Source: JAJCZZ01 sp964569085
GTDB lineage: Bacteria; Gemmatimonadota; Gemmatimonadetes; Longimicrobiales; Gaopeijiaceae
Reading direction: 5' to 3'
Assembly: GCA_964569085.1 (NCBI GenBank)
Contig: CAZMTA010000002.1
Coordinates: forward strand, 186,001-250,000
DNA: 64,000 nucleotides
Part shown: positions 34,264 through 42,726 of the stretch, piece by piece
Numbering within the stretch: position 1 is the first letter of the stretch
Layout of the letters: each line of letters opens with the position of its first letter
Made by a program: the position numbers and the translations under genes
Notes under the pieces: model-generated
What the model was told of the DNA's origin: nothing
What the model saw: only the letters and a program-made list of their open reading frames with translations
Databases searched by the model: none

Positions 34264-35355
34264 ATGAACGCTCTCGCCCCCACCCACCGACCCGCCCCCC
34301 TCCCTCCCCGGACCGAGATGCTGGAGGCGTTCCTCCAGCGCGACTCCGGGTACGAGGGGATCTTCGTCACCGGCGTCCGCACCACCGGGATCTTCTGCCG
34401 CCCCACCTGCCCGGCCCGGAAGCCGCGGCCCGAGAACGTGGAGTTCTTCCGGGGCGCCCGGGAGGCCGCGGCGGCGGGCTATCGACCGTGCCGCCGCTGC
34501 CGGCCCCTGGAGCCCGCCGGGGGGACGCCGGACTGGCTTCGCCCCCTCCTGGACCGGGTGGAGGACGAGCCGACCCGCCGGTGGCGGGACCAGGACCTCC
34601 GGGCCATGGGGCTGGAGCCCGCCCGGGTGCGGCGGTGGTTCAAGGCGCACCACGGCCTGACCTTCCACGCCTGGTCCCGGGCCCGTCGCCTGGGCGAGGC
34701 GCTGGAGCGCATCCAGGACGGCGAGGGCGTCTCCCGGGTGGCGTTCGACGTGGGGTGGGACTCCCTCTCCGGCTTCGGCGAGGCGTTCCGGAAGCTCGCC
34801 GGCCAGGCGCCCACCGAGGCCGCCGGGGGGGCGGTGGTCCGGGTCCGGCGGCTCCGGACGCCCCTGGGGCCCATGGTGGCCGGGGCCACCGAGGAGGCCC
34901 TCCTCCTCCTGGAGTTCGCCGACCGACGCGGACTCCCCGGGCAGCTCCGGGCCCTGGCCCGCCGGACCGACTGCGTCTTCGCGCCGGGCTCCTCGCCGCT
35001 CCTGGACGACCTCGCCGGGCGGCTGGAGGCCTACTTCGCCGGCGAACCCGACGCCCTGGAGCGGGACCCGCTCCCCCTGGAGCTCCCGGGCACCGACTTC
35101 CAGCGGGCCGTCTGGGCGGCGCTGCGGAGCATCCCCCGGGGGAGGACCCGGAGCTACGGGGAGGTGGCCGCCGACCTCGGCCGCCCCGGGGCCGCCCGGG
35201 CGGTGGCCCGCGCCAACGGGCAGAACCGGGTGGCCGTCCTGGTGCCCTGCCACCGGGTGGTGGGGGCCGACGGGCGCCTCACCGGGTACGCCGGAGGGCT
35301 GTGGCGGAAGCGGTGGCTCCTGGAGCTGGAAGGGGCGGAGCTGCCGCCCCGCTAG
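34264..35355 (+). CDS. ada: Ada: methylphosphotriester and O6-methylguanine repair/regulator
   Basis: The 363-residue protein combines the Ada zinc domain (Cys45 and Cys49 in FCRPTCPARKP, Cys76 and Cys79 in YRPCRRC), an AraC-type helix-turn-helix (~95-180) and a C-terminal O6-alkylguanine methyltransferase with PCHRVVG (Cys329). It repairs alkylated DNA and should activate its own regulon once the N-terminal Cys is methylated. Length equals E. coli Ada. ATG 34264 is used; ATG 34318 (MLEAFLQRDSGYEG) is also a typical start. Confidence 0.93.
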   Translation: MNALAPTHRPAPLPPRTEMLEAFLQRDSGYEGIFVTGVRTTGIFCRPTCPARKPRPENVEFFRGAREAAAAGYRPCRRCRPLEPAGGTPDWLRPLLDRVEDEPTRRWRDQDLRAMGLEPARVRRWFKAHHGLTFHAWSRARRLGEALERIQDGEGVSRVAFDVGWDSLSGFGEAFRKLAGQAPTEAAGGAVVRVRRLRTPLGPMVAGATEEALLLLEFADRRGLPGQLRALARRTDCVFAPGSSPLLDDLAGRLEAYFAGEPDALERDPLPLELPGTDFQRAVWAALRSIPRGRTRSYGEVAADLGRPGAARAVARANGQNRVAVLVPCHRVVGADGRLTGYAGGLWRKRWLLELEGAELPPR

Positions 35356-35364
35356 GCTCCGGGC

Positions 35365-36813
35365 TCAGGGCAGGATCCGCACCCCGGCGTCGGCCCGGGC
35401 GCCGATGCGGATCAGGAAGTGGTCGGGGAGGGGCTGCACCCCCTGCACCACCAGCGTGTCCACGACGCCCCGGATCCGCAGGTCCGAGGAGATCTCCCGG
35501 TTCAGCCCCTCCACCAGCCATCCCCGGAGCCACGCCTCGGCGGGCGCGGCCCGCCAGAGCGCCTTCTCCCGGAGGCGCTCCCGGAACTCCTCGCGCCGGA
35601 GCCAGGAGGCGGCCTCCACCAGGACGTTCAGGGTGGCCACGTGGAAGTCGAGGTCCGGGACGTGGACGATGTGGCCGATGGTGTCCACCACCGGGGTGCC
35701 CGTGAGCCAGAGGCGGGCGGCCAGGTCCCCGGACACCCGCACGCCCAGCGCCACCCGGCCCCCTCCGATGCTCCGGAGCTCCAGGGAGTCCACCTGGATC
35801 GTGCGGCCCTCGTGCTCCAGGCGGAGCCCCGCGACCTCCTGCATGAGGCGTCGGCTGACCGTCCCGTACTCGGCCCGCCCCTGGAGGACGATGTCCAGGC
35901 CGGGCTGCACGTCGCCGGTGCGGAGGGGCGGCAGGGGCGTGGTGTCCGGCGGGGGGCGCGGGCCCACCACGACCCGGGGGTTCGCGTCCAGCGCCAGGTC
36001 CACCCGCAGCGAGTCGGGGGTGCCCCGGACCGGTCCCCGGGTCACGCCCCGGGGGCCCATGGCCAGCCAGATGGAGTCCTCCAGCTCGATGGGCTCGCGC
36101 AGGATCGCCCACCACTCCTCGAAGCTCGGGCGGAGCTCCACGGAGGCCGCCATCTCGTCCACCTCGGAGACCTGCTCGGTGAGGAACTCCCGGGCCCCCT
36201 CCACCACCCGGTCGGTCACGTCGAAGTCGAGGAAGGTCATGCGGCACCGGTCCCGGTCCTCGTCCCCGGCGGGCTCCACGGCCGCGACCCGGGTGCGGGT
36301 GGCCAGGGACCAGTCCTCGGTGAGGGTCACCGGGGCCTCGAGGACCACGCGGAGACGGGGCGGCGCCTCGTCGTCCACCCCGCAGGAGCCGTTCAGCTCG
36401 GGAAGGACGGGCGGGTCGTACCAGGCCCGGAGGGAGTACTCCACGAGGGCTTCCACCCGCGCCGTGCTCCCCCGCATGACGACCCGGAAGGGCCGGCGGC
36501 GGAGCTCGAAGGCGAGGTCGGTGCGGTCCTCTCCCGGGATGGAGTGGCGCTCGTCCAGGTCCCCCCAGCGCGTCGGGACCGCCTCCTCCAGGAGCTCCCG
36601 GAGGATCTCCATGGGAATGCTCAGCGGGACCACGAGCGAGCTGGACTCCATGGGGAGGGGCGTGGCCGCCGGGCCGCCCTCCGGCGCCGGGGGCTCGAGG
36701 AGCCGGGGGCCCGAGAGCGTCCGCAGGAAGACGACCCCCACCAGCACCGCCAGCGCCGCGCAGGCGGCGGCCAGCGCGGCGCCTCCCGGTCCTCCCCGCC
36801 AGGGGGCCTTCAC
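35365..36813 (-). CDS. DUF4403 family membrane-anchored protein
   Basis: The 482-residue protein has one N-terminal transmembrane or signal segment (ALAAACAALAVLVGVVFL). The mature part opens with SSSLVVPLSIPMEILRELLEEAVP, the typical DUF4403 entrance, and contains further amphipathic repeats as expected for a lipid-binding-like TULIP fold. The GTG start has GGAG upstream. It lies 25 bases after the ABC permease/CPBP gene and may be co-transcribed. It converges on ada with a 9-base gap. Confidence 0.8.
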   Translation of the reverse strand: MKAPWRGGPGGAALAAACAALAVLVGVVFLRTLSGPRLLEPPAPEGGPAATPLPMESSSLVVPLSIPMEILRELLEEAVPTRWGDLDERHSIPGEDRTDLAFELRRRPFRVVMRGSTARVEALVEYSLRAWYDPPVLPELNGSCGVDDEAPPRLRVVLEAPVTLTEDWSLATRTRVAAVEPAGDEDRDRCRMTFLDFDVTDRVVEGAREFLTEQVSEVDEMAASVELRPSFEEWWAILREPIELEDSIWLAMGPRGVTRGPVRGTPDSLRVDLALDANPRVVVGPRPPPDTTPLPPLRTGDVQPGLDIVLQGRAEYGTVSRRLMQEVAGLRLEHEGRTIQVDSLELRSIGGGRVALGVRVSGDLAARLWLTGTPVVDTIGHIVHVPDLDFHVATLNVLVEAASWLRREEFRERLREKALWRAAPAEAWLRGWLVEGLNREISSDLRIRGVVDTLVVQGVQPLPDHFLIRIGARADAGVRILP

Positions 36814-36838
36814 CGGGCGCTCCGGACCGGCTCCGGCC

Positions 36839-38926
36839 TCACGGCCCGGACCCCCGCGCCGGCTCGGGCGGTCGCTGGCCGGGGCGGGGACGGAGGAGGA
36901 GCCAGCTCACCCCGGCCCCGAGGACCGCCGCGGCGTACCAGACCAGCGGCACGCCCTCGGACGGATCGAGCTCGATCCACCCCTGCTCTGTGGGCACCAG
37001 CGCCAGGAAGTTGTTCAGGAAGTGCCAGAGCATGGCGGGGTAGATCGAGCCGGTGCGCAGCACCACCACCGCCAGCGCCACGCCCAGGAGCGCGGTGGGC
37101 GCGATGCGGAAGAGGCTCACGTGGAAGACGCCGAAGATGAGGCCGCTCACCAGGACCGCGGCCCACGGTCGGCGGAGCTGCTTGCGGAGCCCCGTGAAGA
37201 GGACGCCCCGGAACGCGATCTCCTCGAAGACCCCCGGCATGACGGTCACGAAGAAGACGAGCTGCCAGAGGGGGATGTCCGGGGTGAGGCTCTCGCTGAA
37301 CGCCTCGATGAGCTGGTCGGGCACCGGGAAGAGCCACGTGTTCACCAGCTCGGCCAGCCCCAGCGCCAGGATGAGGAAGCTCGGCGCGCCCACCAGCACC
37401 GCCGGCCACGCCCGCCAGTGGGGCATGTAGAGCTGGAGCGTCTCCCGGAGGTCCAGGCCGTAGCGGTGGATCAGGAGGAGCGAGCCGCCGAAGAAGATCC
37501 CCACCAGGTTCACGACGATCTGGCCCCGCAGGCCCAGCGTCTCGCCGAACCACAGGGTGAGGACGAAGAAGAGGACCCAGAGCCCGACGAACCACGGCAG
37601 GACGTGGCGGGGGAAGAGGGCGGCCCCGCCTCGGAAGTCGGCCTCGTCGGGTCCGGCGCTGGTGATGAGGCGCTCGTTGGACAGGGTGGCCTCGGCCCGG
37701 GCCAGGACCAGCCAGGCCGCGCCGGCGGTGGACGCGACGGCCGCCGCCCCCCAGAGGAGGGAGAAGTCGCCCATGAGGAGCGCCCGCGTGGCCACCGCCA
37801 CCCCGCTCACCGGCACCAGCACGATGGCGCTGGCCAGCTCCATCCCCGGCATGAAGGCGGCCAGGCTCATCACCGGGAGGACGAGGATCACCGGGAACTG
37901 GTAGACCTGGTATTCCTTGTAGCTCTTGGCGATCCCGCTCAGGAGGAGGAGGATCGCCGACACCAGGACCACCAGGGGGAGGAAGAGGACCGCCAGGAGG
38001 GCCAGCGTCGTGGGGCCCAGCCCGATCTGGAGCGTCTCCGGAAGCTCCCAGACGCCCAGCCCGACCCACACCCCCAGGTTGGCGATGGTGATGCCCCCCA
38101 CCGCCACCCCCACCGCCATGATGGCGGCCAGCTTGGCGTGGACGATCTCCCGTCGGGTGACGGCCGTGGTGAGGAGGGTCTCCAGGGTGCCCCGCTCCTT
38201 CTCGCCGCTGATGGTGTCGGCGGCGACGATCCCCCCGCCCATGGCCATGAGGATCACCAGCATGGGCACCAGGATCCCCCCGAGGAAGGCGCCGGCCTCC
38301 TTCTCGGCGGTGGCCACGTTGCGGGCGCGGACCGCGGCCACCTCCTCCACCGGGACCGGGAAGCCGGCCGTGCGGAAGAGGGAGTCCCGGGCGGTGGTCC
38401 GCACCTGGCGGAGCCGTTCCTCCATGCGCCGCCGGGCGTTCGAGCTGAAGTCGCTGCGGGCCCGGTAGCGGAGCTCCAGGACCCGGACGCCCGCCGCCAC
38501 CGAATCCTCGGGCACCGCGTCCCGCCCCACGACCACCAGGTGGAGCTCGCCGGCGTCCAGGAGGGAGTCCGCGGCCGGCGACTCGATCCGCTGGAAGCGG
38601 GCCGGCCGGATCGCGGGCTCGGCCTCCTCCTCCGACGTGACCGCCGACGTCGTCCCCCCTCCCGGCGGCTCCGCGCCGTCGGCGTCGTCCGGGGCCGCCA
38701 GGCCCGCCGCGGCCCGGGCCATCTCCCCGGCCCAGGCCGCGTGCTCGCCGGCCACGGCGTACTCGTACGTCTCAGCCTCGAGCCGCGCCGCCTCCCGCTC
38801 CTCCACCCAGTTGAGGCCCACGATGTAGAGGGGCAGGAGGACGACCGGCGTCACCACCGCGATGAGGATGGTGCGGGTGTCCCGCAGCAGCATCCGGAGC
38901 TCGGTCCGGAGAAGGGTGCCGATCAT
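36839..38926 (-). CDS. ABC-2 permease fused to CPBP intramembrane protease
   Basis: The 695-residue protein joins two membrane modules. Residues 1-~390 are a NatB-like ABC-2 permease with a long periplasmic loop after the first helix and the GEKERGTLETLLTTAVTRREI motif. Residues ~430-670 are a CPBP (Abi/CAAX) protease: Glu568-Glu569 in FEEIAFRG, His602 in FGVFHVSLF and His635 in HFLNN. The start overlaps the natA-like stop (ATGA). The fusion implies that transport and intramembrane cleavage or processing of the same cargo are coupled; this is inference. Confidence 0.9.
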   Translation of the reverse strand: MIGTLLRTELRMLLRDTRTILIAVVTPVVLLPLYIVGLNWVEEREAARLEAETYEYAVAGEHAAWAGEMARAAAGLAAPDDADGAEPPGGGTTSAVTSEEEAEPAIRPARFQRIESPAADSLLDAGELHLVVVGRDAVPEDSVAAGVRVLELRYRARSDFSSNARRRMEERLRQVRTTARDSLFRTAGFPVPVEEVAAVRARNVATAEKEAGAFLGGILVPMLVILMAMGGGIVAADTISGEKERGTLETLLTTAVTRREIVHAKLAAIMAVGVAVGGITIANLGVWVGLGVWELPETLQIGLGPTTLALLAVLFLPLVVLVSAILLLLSGIAKSYKEYQVYQFPVILVLPVMSLAAFMPGMELASAIVLVPVSGVAVATRALLMGDFSLLWGAAAVASTAGAAWLVLARAEATLSNERLITSAGPDEADFRGGAALFPRHVLPWFVGLWVLFFVLTLWFGETLGLRGQIVVNLVGIFFGGSLLLIHRYGLDLRETLQLYMPHWRAWPAVLVGAPSFLILALGLAELVNTWLFPVPDQLIEAFSESLTPDIPLWQLVFFVTVMPGVFEEIAFRGVLFTGLRKQLRRPWAAVLVSGLIFGVFHVSLFRIAPTALLGVALAVVVLRTGSIYPAMLWHFLNNFLALVPTEQGWIELDPSEGVPLVWYAAAVLGAGVSWLLLRPRPGQRPPEPARGSGP

Positions 38927-39783
38927 GGGGCGCCCGGCCCTCCGGGACGGGCCGGACCCCCGGGCGCCGGGGCCCCGGCGGGGTCCTCCAGCGCGCCTCC
39001 GGGGCCCAGCTCGGCGGGCCCCGCGATCCCCTCGGCCCGCTTCACGTAGTGGAGGAAGACGTCCTCCAGGTAGTGCTCGCCGGTGGCCGCCCGGAGCTCC
39101 TCGAGCGTCCCCAGCGCCAGGAGCCGGCCCCGGTGGAGGATCCCGATCCGGTCGCAGAGCTTCTCGACCTCGCTCATGATGTGGCTCGAGAAGAGGATCG
39201 TCTTGCCCTCCTCCTTCAGCTCGCGCACGACGCGGACCATCTCGAGGGCGTTCATGACGTCCAGCCCCACCGTGGGCTCGTCGAAGATCAGGACCGGCGG
39301 ATCGTGGGCCACGGTCCGGGCGATGGAGACCTTCTGCTTCATGCCGCTGGAGAGCTTCTCCACCCGGCCGTTCTCGTACTCGGCGATGCCGAAGCGGTCC
39401 ACCAGCTCCTGGACCCGGGCCTCGACCCGGTCCTTCGGGTAGCCGTTGATCCGGGTGAAGAAGTCGAGGGTCTCCCGCGCCGTGAGCCGCGGGTAGAGGG
39501 CCGTGGACGCCGAGTAGAAGCCCAGCGAGCGGCGCACCGCCTCGGGCTCCTCCAGGACGTCGTGGCCCATGATGGTGGCCGTGCCCCCCGTGGGCTTCAG
39601 GACCGTGGAGAGCATGCGCAGCGTCGTGGTCTTCCCCGCGCCGTTGGCGCCCAGGAGGCCGAACACCTCCCCGGCGTGGCACGTGAAGGAGACCCCGTCC
39701 ACGGCGCGCACCTCGCCCCGGGACTCGTCGTAGAAGGCCTTCCGGAGGTCGTCGACTCGGACGGTGGGCACGGACTCGGTCAT
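38923..39783 (-). CDS. ABC transporter ATP-binding protein, NatA-like
   Basis: The 286-residue ATPase carries Walker A GANGAGKTT (45-53), Q-loop region, signature LSSGMKQKVSIAR and Walker B VLIFDEPTVGLD. The C-terminal ~35 residues are Pro/Gly/Ala rich (GPGGALEDPAGAPAPGG). It is sandwiched between two ABC-2 permease genes and overlaps both by ATGA, so the exporter is probably a heterodimer of permeases with this ATPase. NatAB systems export sodium or similar; the true cargo here is unknown. Confidence 0.93.
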   Translation of the reverse strand: MTESVPTVRVDDLRKAFYDESRGEVRAVDGVSFTCHAGEVFGLLGANGAGKTTTLRMLSTVLKPTGGTATIMGHDVLEEPEAVRRSLGFYSASTALYPRLTARETLDFFTRINGYPKDRVEARVQELVDRFGIAEYENGRVEKLSSGMKQKVSIARTVAHDPPVLIFDEPTVGLDVMNALEMVRVVRELKEEGKTILFSSHIMSEVEKLCDRIGILHRGRLLALGTLEELRAATGEHYLEDVFLHYVKRAEGIAGPAELGPGGALEDPAGAPAPGGPARPGGPGAP

Positions 39784-41051
39784 GCGAAGAACCTCTCCTT
39801 GGCGAACCGCCAGAAGGAGCCGTCGAAGGAGCCCAGGAGGAACTCCTCGAAGCGGAGCACCTGCCGGGCGAGGATGAGGCAGCCGGCCACGCCGGCCAGG
39901 GTCACGGCCAGCGTCACCCCGATCCACGGCCAGAGGTAGACCCCTCCGATGGCGTCCCGGATCATCATCGAGACGTTGGCCACGGGGATGAGCGCCGTGG
40001 TCAGGGAGAGGTTCACGTCGGACTGGCTGCCGAGGAAGATGGGGACGACGGCCATGAGCATGGCGGGCTGCACCATGGCCTGGCCGTCCTTGAAGCTCCG
40101 GGCGAAGGAGGCCAGGACCATCATGGCGGCGGCGAAGAAGAGGGCCAGGCACACGGCGCCCACCATCATGATCGGAATGGCCGGGAGGGGGATGCTGAAG
40201 GTCATGGCGTCCTCCTGTCCGCCCAGGAGGGGGCGCACCACGGCGCCGATGGACACCATCATGGCCAGGACGTTGATGAGCCCCGCCAGGATCCCCAGCG
40301 TGGCCACGGAGAAGTACTTGGCCGCCACCACGCTCGCCCGGGAGGCCGAGAGGGTGAGGGTGGTCTCCCAGGTGGAGCGCTCCCGCTCCCCCGCGGTGGT
40401 GTCCACGCTGGGCAGGAGGCAGCCGATGGCCACCATGATGACCAGGAAGAGGCTGAGGAGCTGCCCCAGGATCCGCTGGCCGACCTCCTCGGAGGAGCTG
40501 ACGTTCTCCCCCGCCAGCGCGAAGACCGCCCGCTCCGCCTCCCCCAGCTCCAGCGCCTCGCCCTCCCGGGCCAGCCACCCGTCCCGGTATCCCCCCACGA
40601 CCTCCTGGACGCGGGCGCGGGCCTGGCGGCTCCGCTCCTCCGCGCGGTCGTAGCGGACCTCCACGGAGAAGTTGCCCGGGAGCCCCGCCCGGTCCGGGGC
40701 CCCGAAGGACATCACGGCGTCCAGGTCCCCGTCGGCCAGCGCCCCGTCCCACGCCTCCGGCGGGAGGGCGTCCTCCCCGGCCCCGGCCCCGCCCAGGATC
40801 TCCACCCCCTCGTGCGCCGCCAGGGTGTCCACCAGCGCCTGGTGCCCCTCGGGCACCGGTCCCTCCACGGCCAGACGGCTGACGAAGCCCTCGTTCACGC
40901 CCTGGACGAAGGTCATGGCCGTGAACATGGTCCAGAGCATGATGGGGTACAGGAAGAGCGGGATCAGGACGCCGTTCACCACGATGCTCCGCTCCCGGAA
41001 GGAGGAGCGGAGCTCGCGGCGGTACAGGATGCCGATCTCGGACCAGTTCAT
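39780..41051 (-). CDS. ABC-2 type permease, NatB-like
   Basis: The 423-residue membrane protein has an N-terminal helix (VLIPLFLYPIMLWTMF), a large extracytoplasmic loop (residues ~45-190), then five or six helices. TAGERERSTWETTLTLSASRASVVAAKYF is the ABC-2/NatB coupling motif. It is the first gene of the exporter operon, 49 bases after a TRIC-type channel gene on the same strand. Its stop overlaps the ATPase start. Confidence 0.88.
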   Translation of the reverse strand: MNWSEIGILYRRELRSSFRERSIVVNGVLIPLFLYPIMLWTMFTAMTFVQGVNEGFVSRLAVEGPVPEGHQALVDTLAAHEGVEILGGAGAGEDALPPEAWDGALADGDLDAVMSFGAPDRAGLPGNFSVEVRYDRAEERSRQARARVQEVVGGYRDGWLAREGEALELGEAERAVFALAGENVSSSEEVGQRILGQLLSLFLVIMVAIGCLLPSVDTTAGERERSTWETTLTLSASRASVVAAKYFSVATLGILAGLINVLAMMVSIGAVVRPLLGGQEDAMTFSIPLPAIPIMMVGAVCLALFFAAAMMVLASFARSFKDGQAMVQPAMLMAVVPIFLGSQSDVNLSLTTALIPVANVSMMIRDAIGGVYLWPWIGVTLAVTLAGVAGCLILARQVLRFEEFLLGSFDGSFWRFAKERFFA

Positions 41052-41100
41052 GAGCGGCGGGCTCGGGGGAGGACGGGGCGGGGAGTACGCGGTCGGACCG

Positions 41101-41709
41101 CTACTCCTTCACGGTGAACACGGGGAGGTGCAGCCCCCAGACGATGGCCGCCAGGCGGAGCGCCACGATCACGCCCATGCCCACCAGGGACGCCACGGGA
41201 CGGTGCATGCCGGCCACCTGGAGCAGGAGGTAGAGCGTGATCCCGGCGATGGCCGCCGAGGCGTAGAGGTCCCCGCGGCGGAGGATCATGGGGACCTCGC
41301 CGGTGAGCACGTCCCGGAGCAGGCCGCCGGCCACGCCCGTCATGGTGCCGAGGAGGACCACGATGACGCCCGGCATCCCCGCCGCCTCGGCCACCTGGGC
41401 GCCGCCGATGGCGAAGAAGCCCAGCCCCAGCGCGTCGGCGATGGCCAGGGAGTTCCGGGGCGGTCGGAACCAGTGGGTCCACCCCACGGTGAGGAGCGCC
41501 GCCGCGGAGATCACCCAGAGATAGCTCGTGTCCGTCATCCAGAAGACGGTGCGGTCCAGGAGGAGGTCCCGGATCGTCCCGCCGCCGATGGCCGTCACCG
41601 CCGCGATGACCAGGACCCCTAGGAGGTCGAGGCTCTTCCGGCCGGCGGCCAGCGCGCCGCTGGCGGCGAAGACGGCCACGCCCAGGAGGTCGAGAACCTT
41701 GAGGATCAC
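41101..41709 (-). CDS. UPF0126/TRIC-type membrane protein
   Basis: From GTG 41709 the protein is 202 residues, the usual family length; an in-frame ATG at 41775 would add 22 residues. It has two repeated three-helix units, each with the glycine-rich motif: FAASGALAAGRKSLDLLGVLVIAAVTAIGGGTIRDLLL and FAIGGAQVA with GTMTGVAGGLLRDVLTGE. These match the YicG/TRIC cation channel family. Neither start has a good ribosome site, so the start is uncertain. Confidence 0.87.
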   Translation of the reverse strand: MILKVLDLLGVAVFAASGALAAGRKSLDLLGVLVIAAVTAIGGGTIRDLLLDRTVFWMTDTSYLWVISAAALLTVGWTHWFRPPRNSLAIADALGLGFFAIGGAQVAEAAGMPGVIVVLLGTMTGVAGGLLRDVLTGEVPMILRRGDLYASAAIAGITLYLLLQVAGMHRPVASLVGMGVIVALRLAAIVWGLHLPVFTVKE

Positions 41710-41834
41710 GGGCCGGGGGGAGGAAGGGAGAGGGACGCGGACGGACGCGTGGCGGACGCGGTCCCGCGGAACCATGTTGGGGTCCCGCCGGCGTCGCCCG
41801 GCACACCCCCTGAACCTACATCGGAGCCGCTCCC

Positions 41835-42656
41835 GTGAGCACCCTGGAAGGCCGCACCCTCTTCATCACCGGCGCCAGCCGCGGGATCGGCAAGGCCATC
41901 GGGCTCCGCGCCGCCCGGGAGGGCGCCAACGTGGTGGTGACGGGGAAGACCGACGAGCCCCACCCGAAGCTCTCCGGCACGATCCACACCGCCGCCCGGG
42001 AGATGGACGAGGCGGGGGGGCGGGGGCTGGCCGTGCGGATGGACATCCGGGACGAGGATCAGGTCCGGGCCGCCGTGGACGCCGCCGTGGAGGAGTTCGG
42101 CGGCATCGACGTCCTGGTGAACAACGCCAGCGCCATCTTCCTGGCCGGGACGCTGGACACGCCCATGAAGCGCTTCGACCTCATGCACGACGTCAACGTG
42201 CGGGGGACGTTCCTGGCCTCGCGGGTGTGCCTTCCCCACCTGCTGGAGTCGGACAACCCCCACATCCTGAACCTGGCCCCGCCGATCCCCGAGGAGCCGG
42301 GATGGTGGGCCCGCCACCTGGCCTACACGCTGGCCAAGGTGGGGATGAGCCACTGCGTCCTGGGGATGGCCGCCGAGCTCCGGGACCGGGGCGTGGCCGT
42401 GAACGCGCTCTGGCCGCGCACCACCATCGCCACCGCGGCGGTGCGCAACCTCCTGGGCGGGGAGGAGCTGGAGCGGCGGTCCCGAACCCCGGAGATCGTG
42501 GCCGACGCGGCCCGCGCCATCCTGGTCCGCGACGCCGCCACCTGCACCGGCAACTTCTTCATCGACGAGGACGTGCTCGCCGAGGAGGGCGTGGAGGACC
42601 TGGAGCGCTACGCCGTGGAGCCCGGGGCGGAGCTCCAGACGGACCTCTTCCTCTAG
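41835..42656 (+). CDS. HSDL2-like short-chain dehydrogenase/reductase
   Basis: The 273-residue protein matches the SDR part of hydroxysteroid dehydrogenase-like 2. The cofactor loop is TGASRGIGKAIG (12-23), NNAS is at 96-99 and the active-site Tyr164/Lys168 in AYTLAK are present. The region around the usual catalytic Ser reads HILNLAPPI, so Ala148 replaces Ser. TGKTDEPHPKLSGTIHTAA is typical of HSDL2. The SCP2 domain of the animal protein is absent. The start is GTG 41835, chosen because upstream there is no room. Confidence 0.9.
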   Translation: MSTLEGRTLFITGASRGIGKAIGLRAAREGANVVVTGKTDEPHPKLSGTIHTAAREMDEAGGRGLAVRMDIRDEDQVRAAVDAAVEEFGGIDVLVNNASAIFLAGTLDTPMKRFDLMHDVNVRGTFLASRVCLPHLLESDNPHILNLAPPIPEEPGWWARHLAYTLAKVGMSHCVLGMAAELRDRGVAVNALWPRTTIATAAVRNLLGGEELERRSRTPEIVADAARAILVRDAATCTGNFFIDEDVLAEEGVEDLERYAVEPGAELQTDLFL

Positions 42657-42672
42657 GGGGCGGCTCCGGCGC

Positions 42673-42694
42673 GGGACGAGCGCACGGCTCGCCC
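42673..42694. terminator. hairpin between convergent SDR and protease genes
   Basis: CGAGC (42677-42681) pairs with GCTCG (42687-42691), extended by GGG/CCC with a bulged A. It lies in the 70-base gap between two convergent stops and could serve both. Confidence 0.4.
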
Positions 42695-42726
42695 CGGGAG
42701 GCCCGCCCCCCGGTCCCGCCCGGAGG

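Noticed and set aside
41817..41822. TACATC ahead of the SDR gene as a promoter -10 box
   Set aside because: It fails TANNNT, has no TTG-type box at the right distance, and would place the transcript start beyond the ribosome site.
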